Shown here: positions 24,229-34,505 of the stretch, in pieces
Numbering within the stretch: the stretch's first letter is position 1
How the letters are laid out: every line of letters starts with the position of its first letter
Origin: Sphingomonadaceae bacterium
Lineage (GTDB): Bacteria > Pseudomonadota > Alphaproteobacteria > Sphingomonadales > Sphingomonadaceae
Assembly (NCBI GenBank): GCA_016000085.1
Contig: JAECRT010000004.1
Coordinates: 1-39,067, forward strand
Length of the DNA stretch: 39,067 nucleotides
Direction of reading: 5' to 3'
Position numbers and translations under genes: made by a program
Notes under the pieces: generated by a model
The model's input: only the letters and a program-made list of their open reading frames with translations
Database searches by the model: none
What the model was told of the DNA's origin: nothing

Positions 24229-26490
24229 CTAGAGCGCGACGCCACCCGCCGCCAGCACGGCCAACGTCAGCAGTTCCGACGCGTTGGAAGCCATGGTGGC
24301 GATCTGCACCGATTTTTCCATGCCCACGAGCAGCGGCCCGATCATCGATGTGCCACCCAGTTCGCGCAACAGCTTCGCCGAGATATTCGCCGATTGCAGA
24401 CCCGGCATGACCAGCACATTGGCTGGCCCCGACAGGCGGCTGAACGGATAGCTTTTCATGACAGCGGGGTTGAGCGCCGCATCGGGCGTCATTTCGCCTT
24501 CATATTCGAAATCGACCGCGCGTTCGTCGAGCAGCTTCACCGCGCCGCGCACATTATCGAGGAAGGCGCCGGGCGGATTGCCGAAATTGGAGTAGGAGAG
24601 GAAGGCGACGCGCGGATCGTGACCCATGCGCCGGGCGACGGCCACCGTGCCTTCGGCAATATCGGCCAGTTCGACGGCGGTGGGCCGTTCGTTGACGGTG
24701 GTGTCGGCCAAGAAAACGGTCTTGTCCTTGGCCACCATGACATGGATGCCAAAGGGCGTGCGCCCCGCCGCCGGGTCCATCACGCGCTTCACTTCGCGCA
24801 GGGTCTGCGCATAGGGGCGGGTCATGCCGGTGATCATGGCATCGGCCACGCCCATCTTCACGAGCAGCGTGCCGAAGATGTTGCGATCGCGATTGACCAT
24901 CCGTTCGCAATCGCGCCGCAAATAGCCGCGGCGCTGAAGTCGGGCGTAGAGCATGTCGACCATGTCGGGCACCAGCGGCGAGTTGACGCTGTTATGCAGT
25001 TCGAAGCTGTCGGGATCGCGCACGCCCAATGCCTTGAGCTTGTCCACCACATCGCCGCGACCGACCAGCACCGGCACGCCATAGCCCAGATCGCGGAACT
25101 GGATCGCGGCGCGCAGCACCACTTCCTCTTCCGCTTCGGCAAAGACGACGCGCTTGGGATTGGCCTTGGCCATTTCATAGGCGCTGGTCAGGACCGAGGT
25201 GGTCGGGTTGAGCCGCGCCTTGAGCGACTGGCGATAGGCGGCCATGTCGGTGATCGGTTTTTGCGCGACGCCGGTATCCATTGCCGCCTGCGCGACGGCC
25301 GATGGCACCACTTCCATCAGGCGCGGGTCGAACGGCGCGGGGATGATATAGTCGGGGCCAAAGCTGTGCGAACGGCCATAGGCCTTGGCCACTTCCTCCG
25401 GCACCTGTTCGCGCGCCAGTTCGGCGATGGCATGGGCGGCGGCGACCTTCATCGCTTCGTTGATGGTGGTCGCCCGCACATCGAGCGCGCCACGGAAGAT
25501 GAAGGGGAAGCCGATGACGTTGTTGACCTGGTTGGGATAGTCCGACCGGCCGGTGGCGACGATGGCTTCCGGGCGCACCGACTTGGCGTCAGGGGGCGTG
25601 ATTTCCGGGTCGGGATTGGCCATGGCGAAGATGATCGGCTTTTCGCCCATGTCCTTGACCATGTCCGGCGTCACCGCACCCTTGACCGAGAGGCCGAGGA
25701 ACACGTCCGCGCCCTTCATCGCTTCTTTCAGCGTACGGGCGTCGGTCTTGACGGCATGGGCCGACTTCCACTGATTCATCCCTTCAGTGCGGCCCTGATA
25801 GATGACGCCCTTGCTGTCGCACATGATGACATTGTCACCCGCGACGCCCAGCGCCTTGATCAGTTCGGTGCAGGCGATCGACGCCGCGCCCGCGCCGTTG
25901 ACCACGACCTTGAGATCCTTCAACTCGCGCCCGGTCAGCATCGCCGCATTGATGACGCCCGCCGCCGCGATGATCGCAGTGCCATGCTGATCGTCATGAA
26001 AGACCGGAATGTTCATCCGCTCTTTCAGCGTCTGTTCTATGATGAAACATTCGGGCGCCTTGATATCTTCAAGGTTGATGCCGCCGAAGGTCGGCTCCAT
26101 CAGTTCGACCGCGTCGATGAAGCGATCGACATCTTCGGTGTTGAGTTCGATGTCGATGGAATCGACGTCGGCGAAGCGCTTGAACAGCACCGCCTTGCCT
26201 TCCATCACCGGCTTGGAGGCCAGCGCGCCCAGATTGCCCAGGCCCAGGATCGCCGTGCCATTGGTGATGACCGCGACCAGATTGCCCTTGGCCGTGTAAT
26301 CATAGGCGGTCGCCGGATCGGCCGCGATCGCCAGCACCGGCACCGCGACGCCGGGTGAATAGGCGAGCGACAAGTCGCGCTGCGTCGCCATCGGTTTTGA
26401 CGCGATGATCTCTATCTTGCCGGGGCGACCCGTCGAGTGGAAAAACAGCGCCTCGCGCTCCGAAAATTCCACATTCGACTTGTCGCTCAT
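24229..26490 (-). CDS. maeB: NADP-dependent malic enzyme with C-terminal phosphotransacetylase-like domain
   Basis: This 753-residue protein has the long MaeB architecture. Residues 1-420 are the malic enzyme: Tyr43 (AYSPGVAVP), Lys99, metal ligands in EDIKAPECF (about 141-149) and His165-Asp166-Asp167, then the dinucleotide motif [10 protein letters not shown] at 195-204. Residues about 430-753 resemble phosphotransacetylase ([31 protein letters not shown]). That domain is regulatory and binds acetyl-CoA in studied cases. The enzyme decarboxylates malate to pyruvate, making NADPH in the cytoplasm. It is divergent from mutS across 136 bases, where both promoters must lie. Confidence 0.95.
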   Translation of the reverse strand: MSDKSNVEFSEREALFFHSTGRPGKIEIIASKPMATQRDLSLAYSPGVAVPVLAIAADPATAYDYTAKGNLVAVITNGTAILGLGNLGALASKPVMEGKAVLFKRFADVDSIDIELNTEDVDRFIDAVELMEPTFGGINLEDIKAPECFIIEQTLKERMNIPVFHDDQHGTAIIAAAGVINAAMLTGRELKDLKVVVNGAGAASIACTELIKALGVAGDNVIMCDSKGVIYQGRTEGMNQWKSAHAVKTDARTLKEAMKGADVFLGLSVKGAVTPDMVKDMGEKPIIFAMANPDPEITPPDAKSVRPEAIVATGRSDYPNQVNNVIGFPFIFRGALDVRATTINEAMKVAAAHAIAELAREQVPEEVAKAYGRSHSFGPDYIIPAPFDPRLMEVVPSAVAQAAMDTGVAQKPITDMAAYRQSLKARLNPTTSVLTSAYEMAKANPKRVVFAEAEEEVVLRAAIQFRDLGYGVPVLVGRGDVVDKLKALGVRDPDSFELHNSVNSPLVPDMVDMLYARLQRRGYLRRDCERMVNRDRNIFGTLLVKMGVADAMITGMTRPYAQTLREVKRVMDPAAGRTPFGIHVMVAKDKTVFLADTTVNERPTAVELADIAEGTVAVARRMGHDPRVAFLSYSNFGNPPGAFLDNVRGAVKLLDERAVDFEYEGEMTPDAALNPAVMKSYPFSRLSGPANVLVMPGLQSANISAKLLRELGGTSMIGPLLVGMEKSVQIATMASNASELLTLAVLAAGGVAL

Positions 26491-26626
26491 CGCCTAATCG
26501 CCTTTTTGAACAATAGAGCCGCCCTAGCGGTAACAATATCGTGGGGGCAAGTGCGAGAAGCGCAATTTTCCTGCTCTTTTGCGAAGCTCTAGCCTCCGTC
26601 GAGGCTTCAGGCTATCCGCTGTGCCC

Positions 26627-29281
26627 ATGGCGAAATCCGTTGAAACCGCACCTGCGTCCCCATCCCCGCCGACGCCGATGATGGCGCAATATCTGACGCT
26701 CAAGGCGCAAGCCGAAGGCAGCCTGCTCTTCTACCGCATGGGCGATTTCTTCGAACTCTTCTTCGATGACGCCAAGGCGGCGGCGGCCACGCTGGACATT
26801 GCGCTGACCAGCCGGGGCGAACATGGCGGCCAGCCCATCCCGATGTGCGGCGTGCCGGTGCATAGCGCCGAAGGCTATCTGGCGCGACTCATCAAGGCGG
26901 GGCATCGCGTCGCGATCGCCGAACAGACCGAAACCCCGGCGCAGGCCAAGGCACGGGGCGGCAAGACGCTCGTGGCCCGTGACATCGTGCGCTATGTGAC
27001 GGCAGGCACGCTGACCGAGGAAACGCTGCTCGATTCACGCCGCGACAATATGCTGGTTGCGCTGGCCCATGCGGGTGGCGAAGGTGAGATCGGCCTGGCC
27101 GCCGCAGATATTTCCACCGGCCGTTTCGAAACGATGACGTTGCGGGCCATCGACCTGCCCGCCGAACTCGCGCGGCTGCGGCCTAGCGAGATCGTCGTGG
27201 CGGAAGGATCGGCCATCGATGCGGCGGACGCGCATCCGTTCGATCGCGCCGCCTTTTCCAGCAGCCGGGCCGAAACCGCACTCAAACGCCTGTTCGCGGT
27301 CGCCACGCTCGATGGTTTCGGTCAGTTCAGCCGGGCGGAGCTGAGCGCGATGGGCGGGCTGATCGCCTATCTCGACCATGCGGGCAAAGGCACCCTGCCC
27401 TTCCTCGCCCCGCCGCTGCGCAAGACCAGCGGCGGCCATGTCGCGATCGACGCGGCGACGCGCGAAAGCCTGGAGATCGTCGCGACCATGGCGGGCGCGC
27501 GTGCGGGCAGCCTTTTGGGGGCGATCGATCGCACCGTGACCGGCGCTGGCGCACGCCTGCTGGCGCAGGATCTGTCCGCGCCGCTGATGGACCTGTCGAT
27601 CATCGAGCCACGGCTGGGGCTGGTTCAACTGTTCCATGACGATGCGACGCTGCGCGACCAGTTGCGCGCCGCCCTGCGTGCGTTGCCGGACATTGGGCGC
27701 GCGCTGGGGCGTGTCGCGATCGGGCGCGGCAGCCCGCGCGATCTGGGCCAGTTGCGCGACGGGCTGGGCGAAGCGCGGCTGCTGCGCGAGCGGCTGGGCC
27801 GTCTGCCCGATCCGCCCTTGCTGCTCTCGCGGCTGCTGCCCGCGCTGGACGGCCATGGCGCGCTGGTCGACGCGCTGTCCCGCGCGCTGGTGCCTGCGCC
27901 GCCGACCGAGACGGCCAGTGGCGGCTATATCGCCGATGGTTACGACCCTGCGCTCGACGAATTGCGGCGCATGGCGGGCGATGGTCGCAGGGCGATCGCC
28001 GCGCTGGAAGCGAAATATCGCGCGCAGACCGGCATTTCCAGCCTCAAGATCCGCCACAATGGCGTGCTGGGCTATCATGTCGAAGTGCCCGCCCGCGCCG
28101 CCGATCCACTGATGCAGCCCGACAGTGGCTTTACCCATCGCCAGACGCTGGCCGGGGTGGTGCGGTTCAATTCGATCGACCTGCATGAGGAAGCCGGGCG
28201 CGTGTCGCAGGCGGGCGGCCACGCGCTGGTCGCCGAAGCTGCGCATCTGGAAGATCTGATCGGCGCGGTGCTGGACCGTAAAGCGGACATCGCCCGTGCC
28301 GCCGAGGCGCTGGCCCGGCTGGACGTGGCCGCAGCCCTTGCGGAGCGCGCAGCCGAGGGCGGCTGGCAGCGGCCCGATTTTGTCGCGGACGACGGCTCTG
28401 GTCCGTGCCTTGCCATTACCGGCGGTCGGCATCCGGTGGTCGAGGATGCGCTGCGCCGGGATGGCCAGCCCTTTGTCGCCAACGACTGTACGCTTGTCGC
28501 CGACGACCGGCTGTGGCTCGTCACCGGCCCCAACATGGGCGGCAAGTCGACTTTCCTTCGGCAGAACGCCCTGATCGTCATCCTGGCGCAGGCGGGCGGC
28601 TATGTCCCGGCCCAATCCGCGCGGATGACGCTGGTGGACCGCCTGTTCAGCCGGGTCGGCGCGTCGGACAATCTGGCGCGGGGCCGATCGACCTTCATGG
28701 TCGAGATGGTCGAAACCGCCGCGATTTTGAGCCAAGCGACCGAGCGCAGCTTCGTCATTCTGGACGAGGTAGGGCGCGGCACATCGACCTATGACGGGCT
28801 GGCGCTCGCCTGGGCGGTGGTGGAAGCGGTGCATGAGGTCAATCGCTGCCGATGCCTGTTCGCCACCCATTATCATGAGCTGACCCGGCTGGCCGAAACG
28901 CTGTCGGCGCTCTCGCTCCACCATGTGCGGGCGCGCGAGTGGAAGGGCGATCTGATCCTGCTGCACGAACTGTCCGAAGGGCCGGCCGACCGCAGCTATG
29001 GCCTGGCCGTCGCGCGGTTAGCGGGGCTGCCTGCCGCCGTGTTGAAGCGCGCCAAGGACGTGCTCGCCCGGCTGGAAGCGGGCAAGGCCAAGACCGGCGG
29101 GATCGCCGCGGGGCTGGACGACCTGCCGCTGTTTGCTGCGATCGCCGCGCAAGAGGAGGACAAGCCCGACCCGTTGCGCGAAGCGTTGGATGGCATCGAT
29201 GCCGACGCCCTGTCCCCGCGTGAGGCACTCGATCATATATATCGGCTTAAACAACTGGTCGCCGCCCGTGACCATGACTAG
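26627..29281 (+). CDS. mutS: DNA mismatch repair protein MutS
   Basis: This protein has 884 residues from the ATG at 26627; the frame is open 48 bases further upstream but the homology begins here. The mismatch-reading Phe41-x-Glu43 lies in FYRMGDFFELFFDDA. The connector, lever and clamp regions follow. The ATPase has Walker A GPNMGGKST at 634-642, Walker B in FVILDEVGRGTSTYDG and the signature SRVGASDNLARGRSTFMVEM. MutS detects base mismatches and recruits MutL. The C-terminal tail with PLREALDGIDADALSPREALDHIYRLK is the tetramer/clamp element. glnD follows after 9 bases and is probably cotranscribed. Confidence 0.97.
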   Translation: MAKSVETAPASPSPPTPMMAQYLTLKAQAEGSLLFYRMGDFFELFFDDAKAAAATLDIALTSRGEHGGQPIPMCGVPVHSAEGYLARLIKAGHRVAIAEQTETPAQAKARGGKTLVARDIVRYVTAGTLTEETLLDSRRDNMLVALAHAGGEGEIGLAAADISTGRFETMTLRAIDLPAELARLRPSEIVVAEGSAIDAADAHPFDRAAFSSSRAETALKRLFAVATLDGFGQFSRAELSAMGGLIAYLDHAGKGTLPFLAPPLRKTSGGHVAIDAATRESLEIVATMAGARAGSLLGAIDRTVTGAGARLLAQDLSAPLMDLSIIEPRLGLVQLFHDDATLRDQLRAALRALPDIGRALGRVAIGRGSPRDLGQLRDGLGEARLLRERLGRLPDPPLLLSRLLPALDGHGALVDALSRALVPAPPTETASGGYIADGYDPALDELRRMAGDGRRAIAALEAKYRAQTGISSLKIRHNGVLGYHVEVPARAADPLMQPDSGFTHRQTLAGVVRFNSIDLHEEAGRVSQAGGHALVAEAAHLEDLIGAVLDRKADIARAAEALARLDVAAALAERAAEGGWQRPDFVADDGSGPCLAITGGRHPVVEDALRRDGQPFVANDCTLVADDRLWLVTGPNMGGKSTFLRQNALIVILAQAGGYVPAQSARMTLVDRLFSRVGASDNLARGRSTFMVEMVETAAILSQATERSFVILDEVGRGTSTYDGLALAWAVVEAVHEVNRCRCLFATHYHELTRLAETLSALSLHHVRAREWKGDLILLHELSEGPADRSYGLAVARLAGLPAAVLKRAKDVLARLEAGKAKTGGIAAGLDDLPLFAAIAAQEEDKPDPLREALDGIDADALSPREALDHIYRLKQLVAARDHD

Positions 29282-29290
29282 ATAGCCCAT

Positions 29291-32056
29291 ATGGTCATGC
29301 AATTTCCCGTTTTGGGCGCGCGCCGCGCCATTATCGACCGGCGCGCGATCTCCGACCGCATCCACGCCCTGGCGCTGACGCACCGGGGCGATCCGATGCT
29401 GTTGCGCGGGCTGATCGTCAAGGAATTGAAGGCCGCGCTGGAGCACGGCCGCATCGAAGTCGCCAAGCGGCTGGACGCGAAGCCCACGCGCGGGCGTGAA
29501 ACCGTGACCGCCTTTGCCTTTCTGGTCGATCAGATATTGCGGCTGCTCTACGACGCGACGACGTATCATCTGTATCCGTCAGGCAATCGCAGCACCGGCG
29601 AGCGGATCGTGCTCATCGCGGTGGGCGGTTATGGCCGGGGCGAAATGGCGCCGCACAGCGACGTCGATATCGGCTTCATCACGCCCTGGAAGCCCACCGG
29701 CTGGACCGAGCAGGTCATTGAATCCATGCTCTATTCGCTGTGGGATCTGGGGCTGAAGGTCGGCCATAGCAGCCGCTCGGTCGATGAAACCATGCGGATG
29801 GCCAAGGCCGACCTGACCGTGCGCACTGCGTTACTCGAAGCGCGCTATGTCTGGGGCGACCGCGCCTTGTACGAGGAAACGTCCACCCGCTTCGACGCCG
29901 AGGTGATGCAGGGCACGGCCCGCGCCTTCGTCACCGACAAGCTGGCCGAGCGCGAGGAACGGCACAAGCGGATGGGCGACAGCCGCTATGTCGTCGAACC
30001 CAATGTGAAGGAAGGCAAGGGGGGACTGCGCGACCTGCACACGCTGTTCTGGATCGGCAAATATGTGAACCGGGTGCGATCGGTCGCCGAACTGGTCGAT
30101 GTCGGCTTGCTGACCGAGGTGGAATTGCGCCAGTTCCAGAAGGCCGAGGATTTCCTGTGGGCGGTGCGGTGTCACCTCCATATGATTACCGGCCGGGCGG
30201 AGGATCGGTTGACCTTCGATCTTCAGCTGGAAACCGCGACGCGAATGAACTTTATCGGCCGTCATGGCCGGTCCGGGGTCGAGCGCTTCATGCGCTATTA
30301 CTTCCTCAACGCGAAAACCGTGGGCGACCTGACCGCCGTGTTCCTGGCCCATCTGGATGACCAGATGGCGGCCAAGGGGCGGCGCTATATTCCCGCCATG
30401 TTCCGGCGCCCCAAAAAGCTGGACGGTTTCGTGCTGGAACGGGGGCGCCTGTCGCTGCCCAGCGACGATTTCTTTCAGGTCGATCCAGTTCGCCTGATCG
30501 AGATCTTCGCCGTGGCCGATCGCCATGGCCTGTCCATCCATCCCAGCGCCATACGCGCAGCCAGTAGGGATGCCGGGCTGATTACGGCCAAGGTTCGGAA
30601 AGACCCGCGCGCCAACGCCGCTTTCATGGATGTGCTGACATCCCCCCGCGACCCCGAAACCGTACTGCGCTGGATGAACGAATCCACCGTCTTCGGCCGC
30701 TTCGTGCCCGATTTTCGCCGGGTCGTCGCGCAGATGCAGTTCGACATGTATCACCACTATACGGTGGACGAACATACGATCCGCGCGGTCGGCCTGCTCG
30801 CGCGGATCGAAAAGGGCGAACTGACCGAGGACCATCCGCTTGCCACCGACCTGATGGGCAAGCTGTTGTCGCGGCGTGCTCTCTATGTCGCCGTGCTGCT
30901 GCATGACATCGCCAAAGGGCGTGGCGGCGACCACAGCATATTGGGCGCGGACGTGGCGGAGCATCTGTGTCCTCGGCTGGGCCTGTCGCCCGCTGAAACC
31001 GAGACGGTCGCCTGGCTGGTACGCTATCACCTGTTGATGTCAGCGACCGCCTTCAAACGCGATCTGGCCGACTACAAGACGATCCTCGATTTTGTCGACG
31101 TCGTGCAAAGCCCGGAGCGGTTAAGGTTGTTGCTGTGCCTGACCGTCGTGGACATCCGCGCCGTCGGGCCGGGCGTGTGGAACAGCTGGAAGCGGCAATT
31201 GCTGGGCGACCTGTATGAATCGGCCGAGGAATTGCTGCGCCTGGGTCACAAGCAGAAGGGGCGCAGCGAACGGGTGAAGGCCAAGCAGGAAACGCTGCGC
31301 CAGGTGCTGGGCCTGCCGGAGGCGGATTTCGAGGCGTTGAAGCGGCGCCTGCCCGAATCCTACTGGATCGCCGAACCCGAAGACATATTGATCCACAACA
31401 GCCAGCATATCCTGCAGGCGGGCGACGCCCCGTTGTCGATCGCGGCGCATTATTATCCGCAACGCGGCGCGACGCTGGTGACGGTTTATGCCACCGATCA
31501 TCCAGGGCTGTTCTATCGCATCGCGGGCGCCATCCACCTGGCGGGCGGCAACATTATCGACGCGCGCATCCATACCACGCGCGATGGCGTGGCGATCGAC
31601 AATTTCCTGGTGCAAGACCCGCTGGGCGGCGCGTTCCACAGCCCCGATCAGCTGACCCGCATCCGTAACGCGATCGAGGATTCGCTGTCCAATCGCCATC
31701 GGATGATTACCAAGCTGAGCGCCCGCCCCCTGCCCCGCACGCGCGCCGAAGCGTTCCGCATCGAACCCAATGTGCTGATCGACAACAAGGCGTCGAACCG
31801 TTTCACCGTGATCGAGGTCAATGCGCGCGACCGACCCGCGCTGCTGTTCAGCCTGGCCAATGCGCTGTTCCAGTCGAAGGTCACGGTCCATAGCGCCCAT
31901 GTCGCGACCTATGGCGAGCGGGCGGTCGACACTTTCTATGTGACGGACCTGTTGGGCGGCAAGATAGAGAGCAAGGCGCGGCTTCAAACGCTGGAACGCC
32001 GCTTGCTGGAAGCGGCGGGCGGCGAGATCATCAACGACGCGCTGGAGCGAGCTTAA
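29291..32056 (+). CDS. glnD: Bifunctional [protein-PII] uridylyltransferase/uridylyl-removing enzyme
   Basis: This 921-residue protein contains the nucleotidyltransferase motif GGYGRGEMAPHSDVDIGF at residues 112-129. The HD domain has His in HHYTVDEHTIRAVG and the His-Asp pair in LLHDIAKGRGGDH, at about 490-545. Two C-terminal ACT domains start near residues 725 and 835 (TLVTVYATDHPGLFYRIAGA and FTVIEVNARDRPALLFSLAN). GlnD uridylylates PII when glutamine is low and reverses this when it is high, thus controlling nitrogen assimilation. A second ATG at 29297 is possible. Its TAA stop shares bases with the convergent L,D-transpeptidase stop, within TTAA. Confidence 0.97.
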   Translation: MVMQFPVLGARRAIIDRRAISDRIHALALTHRGDPMLLRGLIVKELKAALEHGRIEVAKRLDAKPTRGRETVTAFAFLVDQILRLLYDATTYHLYPSGNRSTGERIVLIAVGGYGRGEMAPHSDVDIGFITPWKPTGWTEQVIESMLYSLWDLGLKVGHSSRSVDETMRMAKADLTVRTALLEARYVWGDRALYEETSTRFDAEVMQGTARAFVTDKLAEREERHKRMGDSRYVVEPNVKEGKGGLRDLHTLFWIGKYVNRVRSVAELVDVGLLTEVELRQFQKAEDFLWAVRCHLHMITGRAEDRLTFDLQLETATRMNFIGRHGRSGVERFMRYYFLNAKTVGDLTAVFLAHLDDQMAAKGRRYIPAMFRRPKKLDGFVLERGRLSLPSDDFFQVDPVRLIEIFAVADRHGLSIHPSAIRAASRDAGLITAKVRKDPRANAAFMDVLTSPRDPETVLRWMNESTVFGRFVPDFRRVVAQMQFDMYHHYTVDEHTIRAVGLLARIEKGELTEDHPLATDLMGKLLSRRALYVAVLLHDIAKGRGGDHSILGADVAEHLCPRLGLSPAETETVAWLVRYHLLMSATAFKRDLADYKTILDFVDVVQSPERLRLLLCLTVVDIRAVGPGVWNSWKRQLLGDLYESAEELLRLGHKQKGRSERVKAKQETLRQVLGLPEADFEALKRRLPESYWIAEPEDILIHNSQHILQAGDAPLSIAAHYYPQRGATLVTVYATDHPGLFYRIAGAIHLAGGNIIDARIHTTRDGVAIDNFLVQDPLGGAFHSPDQLTRIRNAIEDSLSNRHRMITKLSARPLPRTRAEAFRIEPNVLIDNKASNRFTVIEVNARDRPALLFSLANALFQSKVTVHSAHVATYGERAVDTFYVTDLLGGKIESKARLQTLERRLLEAAGGEIINDALERA

Positions 32057-32553
32057 ACGATTTCCATCGCATCGCCCGGCGCAAGCAGCGGGAGCAGGCG
32101 CACCATGTCGGCGCGTTCCACGGCGATGCAGCCTGCGGTCGGACGGCCTTCGGACAGGTGAAAGAAAATCGCGCTGCCCTGTCCCGGTACTGGCGGCGCG
32201 TCATTATGGCCCAGCACCAGGATGATGTCATAGGCCTCGTCGGTACGGATCAGACTTTCGGCGGAAAAGGCGCGCGGCAGGCGAACCGGGCGATTATAGG
32301 CGGGGTCAGCGCTGTCGTCGGACCAGCCATCGCCGTCGCGAACCCAACGCCATGGCAGGCGGATGCCATCGGCGATCGCCTTACCCGGTCGCAGCAGGAC
32401 ACCGCGCAGCGGCCATGTACCCAGTGGCGTGCAGCCATCGCCCTCTTTTTTGTCCGACGCCGCGCAAGTGCCGCCCCGCCCGATGGTGCAAGGCATCGCG
32501 ATCGACCCAAAGCGCAGGCGGCCCGCGCTGCTATCGACGCGGATCAGGCTCAT
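32053..32553 (-). CDS. L,D-transpeptidase (YkuD-family) domain protein
   Basis: This 166-residue protein has the YkuD active site FFHLSEGRPTAGCIAV with His132 and nucleophile Cys142, plus the upstream GHNDAPPVPG strand. Family enzymes form 3-3 peptidoglycan crosslinks or attach lipoproteins to the wall. No signal peptide or membrane segment is visible from the ATG at 32553, which overlaps the ribA stop as ATGA, so export by the general route is not explained. Relatives of the COG3786 type in this group also lack clear signals. Two extra cysteines (22 and 30) precede the core. It is the last gene of the xthA-ribA operon. Confidence 0.85.
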   Translation of the reverse strand: MSLIRVDSSAGRLRFGSIAMPCTIGRGGTCAASDKKEGDGCTPLGTWPLRGVLLRPGKAIADGIRLPWRWVRDGDGWSDDSADPAYNRPVRLPRAFSAESLIRTDEAYDIILVLGHNDAPPVPGQGSAIFFHLSEGRPTAGCIAVERADMVRLLPLLAPGDAMEIV

Positions 32554-33623
32554 AGCTGATGGCCGGTCCGGTCGCGTTTGGTGGCGAGATAGCGTTCATT
32601 ATGCGGATTGGCGGGCAGGATGATCGGCAAGCGTTCCGCCACGCGGATACCAGCCGCTTCCAGCCCGACGACCTTGTTCGGATTGTTGGTCAACAGCCGC
32701 ACCGTACCGACGCCCAGCAGATCGAGCATCCGGGCCGCGACCGAAAAATCGCGCGCGTCGATTGCGAAACCCAGGCGCACATTGGCGTCGACCGTATCGA
32801 AGCCCTGATCCTGCAAGGCATAGGCGCGCAGTTTGTTGACCAGGCCGATACCGCGCCCTTCCTGCCGCAGATACAGCAGCACACCCCATGGTGCATCGGC
32901 AATCTGGTGCAGAGCATGGTGGAGTTGCGGGCCGCAATCGCATTTGAGGCTGCCCAAGACATCGCCGGTCAGACATTCGCTGTGGAGGCGGACGACGGGG
33001 GGCGACGCGTCGCGTTTGCCCACGATCAGGGCGACATGTTCACGCGGTTCGTCGGGGCTGCGGAACGCGACGATCTCTGCCATTTCGCTGGCCGAGACGG
33101 GCAGGTTCGCGCGGGTCGCGATCGCGAGATGGATGGTGTCTTCGTACGCTGCGATGTCGGTCAGGCTAACATTCGTTTCGACTGTCCCGTCCCCTTCCAG
33201 CAGGAAATAGGCGGGAAGAATCCCGGCCAGACGGGCAAGGCGCAGGGCGGCCTTGGCGGCCTGTGGCGCGGGCAGCGGGCTGGCGAGGAACGGTCCCTTG
33301 AGCGGCGAGGCGAGGTCCAGCACGGGATCGGCGATCGCGGTCGCCACATCGGCGTCGATCCATGGCATGCGCGCCACCAGCACCGGCAGATCGGGGTCCG
33401 CCGCCGCCAGCTGGTTCGCCAGTTTCAGCGTTTCGGCGCGCGCGGCGGAAATCAGAATGTCGGCGCGACCGTCAGGATCGAAACCAGCGAGAGTGACCGC
33501 GTCCGCGCCCTCGACCGCCATCAGCCGGATAGCGCCATCGTCGGCGCTGACCCGTACCGCCCAGCCCCGGCGCAGCGCGTCGATCGCCCGCGCTGTGTTG
33601 CGCCCGTCCGTCCCGCCGCGCAT
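32550..33623 (-). CDS. ribA: GTP cyclohydrolase II with degenerate N-terminal RibB-like region
   Basis: This protein has 357 residues from the ATG at 33623, one base inside the xthA stop (TGATG). The C-terminal half is a complete GTP cyclohydrolase II: zinc ligands Cys217, Cys228 and Cys230 in HSECLTGDVLGSLKCDCG, the LRQEGRGIG motif at about 252-260 and NKLRAY, then LLTNNPNKV. It converts GTP to the first intermediate of riboflavin synthesis. Residues 1-190 align in layout with the RibB half of RibBA but lack the acidic DDEDRENEGD-like and GHTPEA motifs needed for 3,4-dihydroxybutanone-phosphate synthesis, so that activity must come from another gene. Confidence 0.92.
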   Translation of the reverse strand: MRGGTDGRNTARAIDALRRGWAVRVSADDGAIRLMAVEGADAVTLAGFDPDGRADILISAARAETLKLANQLAAADPDLPVLVARMPWIDADVATAIADPVLDLASPLKGPFLASPLPAPQAAKAALRLARLAGILPAYFLLEGDGTVETNVSLTDIAAYEDTIHLAIATRANLPVSASEMAEIVAFRSPDEPREHVALIVGKRDASPPVVRLHSECLTGDVLGSLKCDCGPQLHHALHQIADAPWGVLLYLRQEGRGIGLVNKLRAYALQDQGFDTVDANVRLGFAIDARDFSVAARMLDLLGVGTVRLLTNNPNKVVGLEAAGIRVAERLPIILPANPHNERYLATKRDRTGHQL

Positions 33624-34420
33624 CAGAAGGCGAATTCGGTGATGATGGGGATATGGTCGGACGGCTTGCCCCAATTGCGCGCGGGTTCGACCACACGGTG
33701 GCTGATCGCCTTTTCCGCGACGTCGCGGCTCATCCACATATGGTCGAGCCGCCGTCCGCGATCCGATTCCGCCCAGTCCTTTGCGCGATAGCTCCACCAG
33801 GTATAGAGGCGAGCGGGCGCGGGATAGAAATGACGGCCGATGTCGACCCAGTCGTTCGATGCCTGCAACCGCGCCAATATCTCGCATTCGATGGGCGTGT
33901 GGCTGACGACGTTGAGCAATTGCTTGTGGCTCCACACATCCGATTCGAGCGGGGCGATGTTGAAGTCGCCCGTCAGGATGGTGGGCTTATCGGACAGCTC
34001 GGACGACCACTGGATCATCCGTTCGAGGAAATCGATCTTCTGCCCGAATTTGGGATTCACCGTGCGGTCGGGAACATCGCCGCCGGCAGGCACATAGACA
34101 TTTTCGATCCGCACGCCATTGTCGAGGCGAACACCGACATGGCGCGCTTCGCCATTGGCCTGCCAGTCGAAACGGTCATCGGCATGGATCGGCACCCGGC
34201 TCATGATCGCGACGCCATGATGCATGCGCTGGCCGTTGAGCACCTGATGCACATAGCCCAGTTGCCGGAACATATCGGCCGGATAGATGTCGTTCATCAC
34301 CTTGGTTTCCTGAAGACACAGGATGTCGGGCGCTTCCTGTCGCAGGAACTGTTCGACGATGTCGATCCGTGCGCGCACGCTGTTGATGTTCCACGATGCG
34401 ATGCTGAGTGTCTGGGCCAT
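33623..34420 (-). CDS. xthA: Exodeoxyribonuclease III
   Basis: This 265-residue protein is of the EEP family. Its catalytic residues are visible as Asn11 (SWNINSVRAR), Glu38 (CLQETK), Asp and Asn in LTGDFNIAP, and the C-terminal Asp-His in KPSDHIPI. The enzyme cuts DNA at abasic sites and degrades 3' ends in base-excision repair. The stop and the ribA start share one base, so it opens the xthA-ribA-transpeptidase operon. The ATG at 34420 follows a 250-base gap containing a hairpin. A promoter within that gap is likely but cannot be pinned down. Confidence 0.95.
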   Translation of the reverse strand: MAQTLSIASWNINSVRARIDIVEQFLRQEAPDILCLQETKVMNDIYPADMFRQLGYVHQVLNGQRMHHGVAIMSRVPIHADDRFDWQANGEARHVGVRLDNGVRIENVYVPAGGDVPDRTVNPKFGQKIDFLERMIQWSSELSDKPTILTGDFNIAPLESDVWSHKQLLNVVSHTPIECEILARLQASNDWVDIGRHFYPAPARLYTWWSYRAKDWAESDRGRRLDHMWMSRDVAEKAISHRVVEPARNWGKPSDHIPIITEFAF

Positions 34421-34471
34421 GGCTTTGCCCTAAGAGGCCGGAGCGTCGTGCGCAAGTTGCCGGACAAAGTA

Positions 34472-34505
34472 AGACCCCCGCTCCGGGGGCATGGAACGGG
34501 GGTCT
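34472..34505. terminator. Hairpin with 9-bp perfect stem upstream of xthA
   Basis: AGACCCCCG (34472-34480) pairs with CGGGGGTCT (34497-34505). Read on the minus strand it ends in CTTACTTTG, a weak T-rich tail. It lies in a 250-base stretch (34421-34670) without genes, in which I otherwise see only a small GGGGGGAAATCCC fold and the palindrome GTTTTGAAAAC near 34625. Confidence 0.45.

Noticed and set aside
24394..26358. 654-codon open frame opposite maeB
   Set aside because: It is antisense to a clear malic enzyme. Its product is rich in His, Arg and Asp without any domain, as expected for a shadow frame in high-GC DNA.
27035..28966. 643-codon open frame opposite mutS
   Set aside because: It is antisense to conserved MutS motifs. 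Its composition is typical of a mirrored GC-rich frame and no family is recognised.
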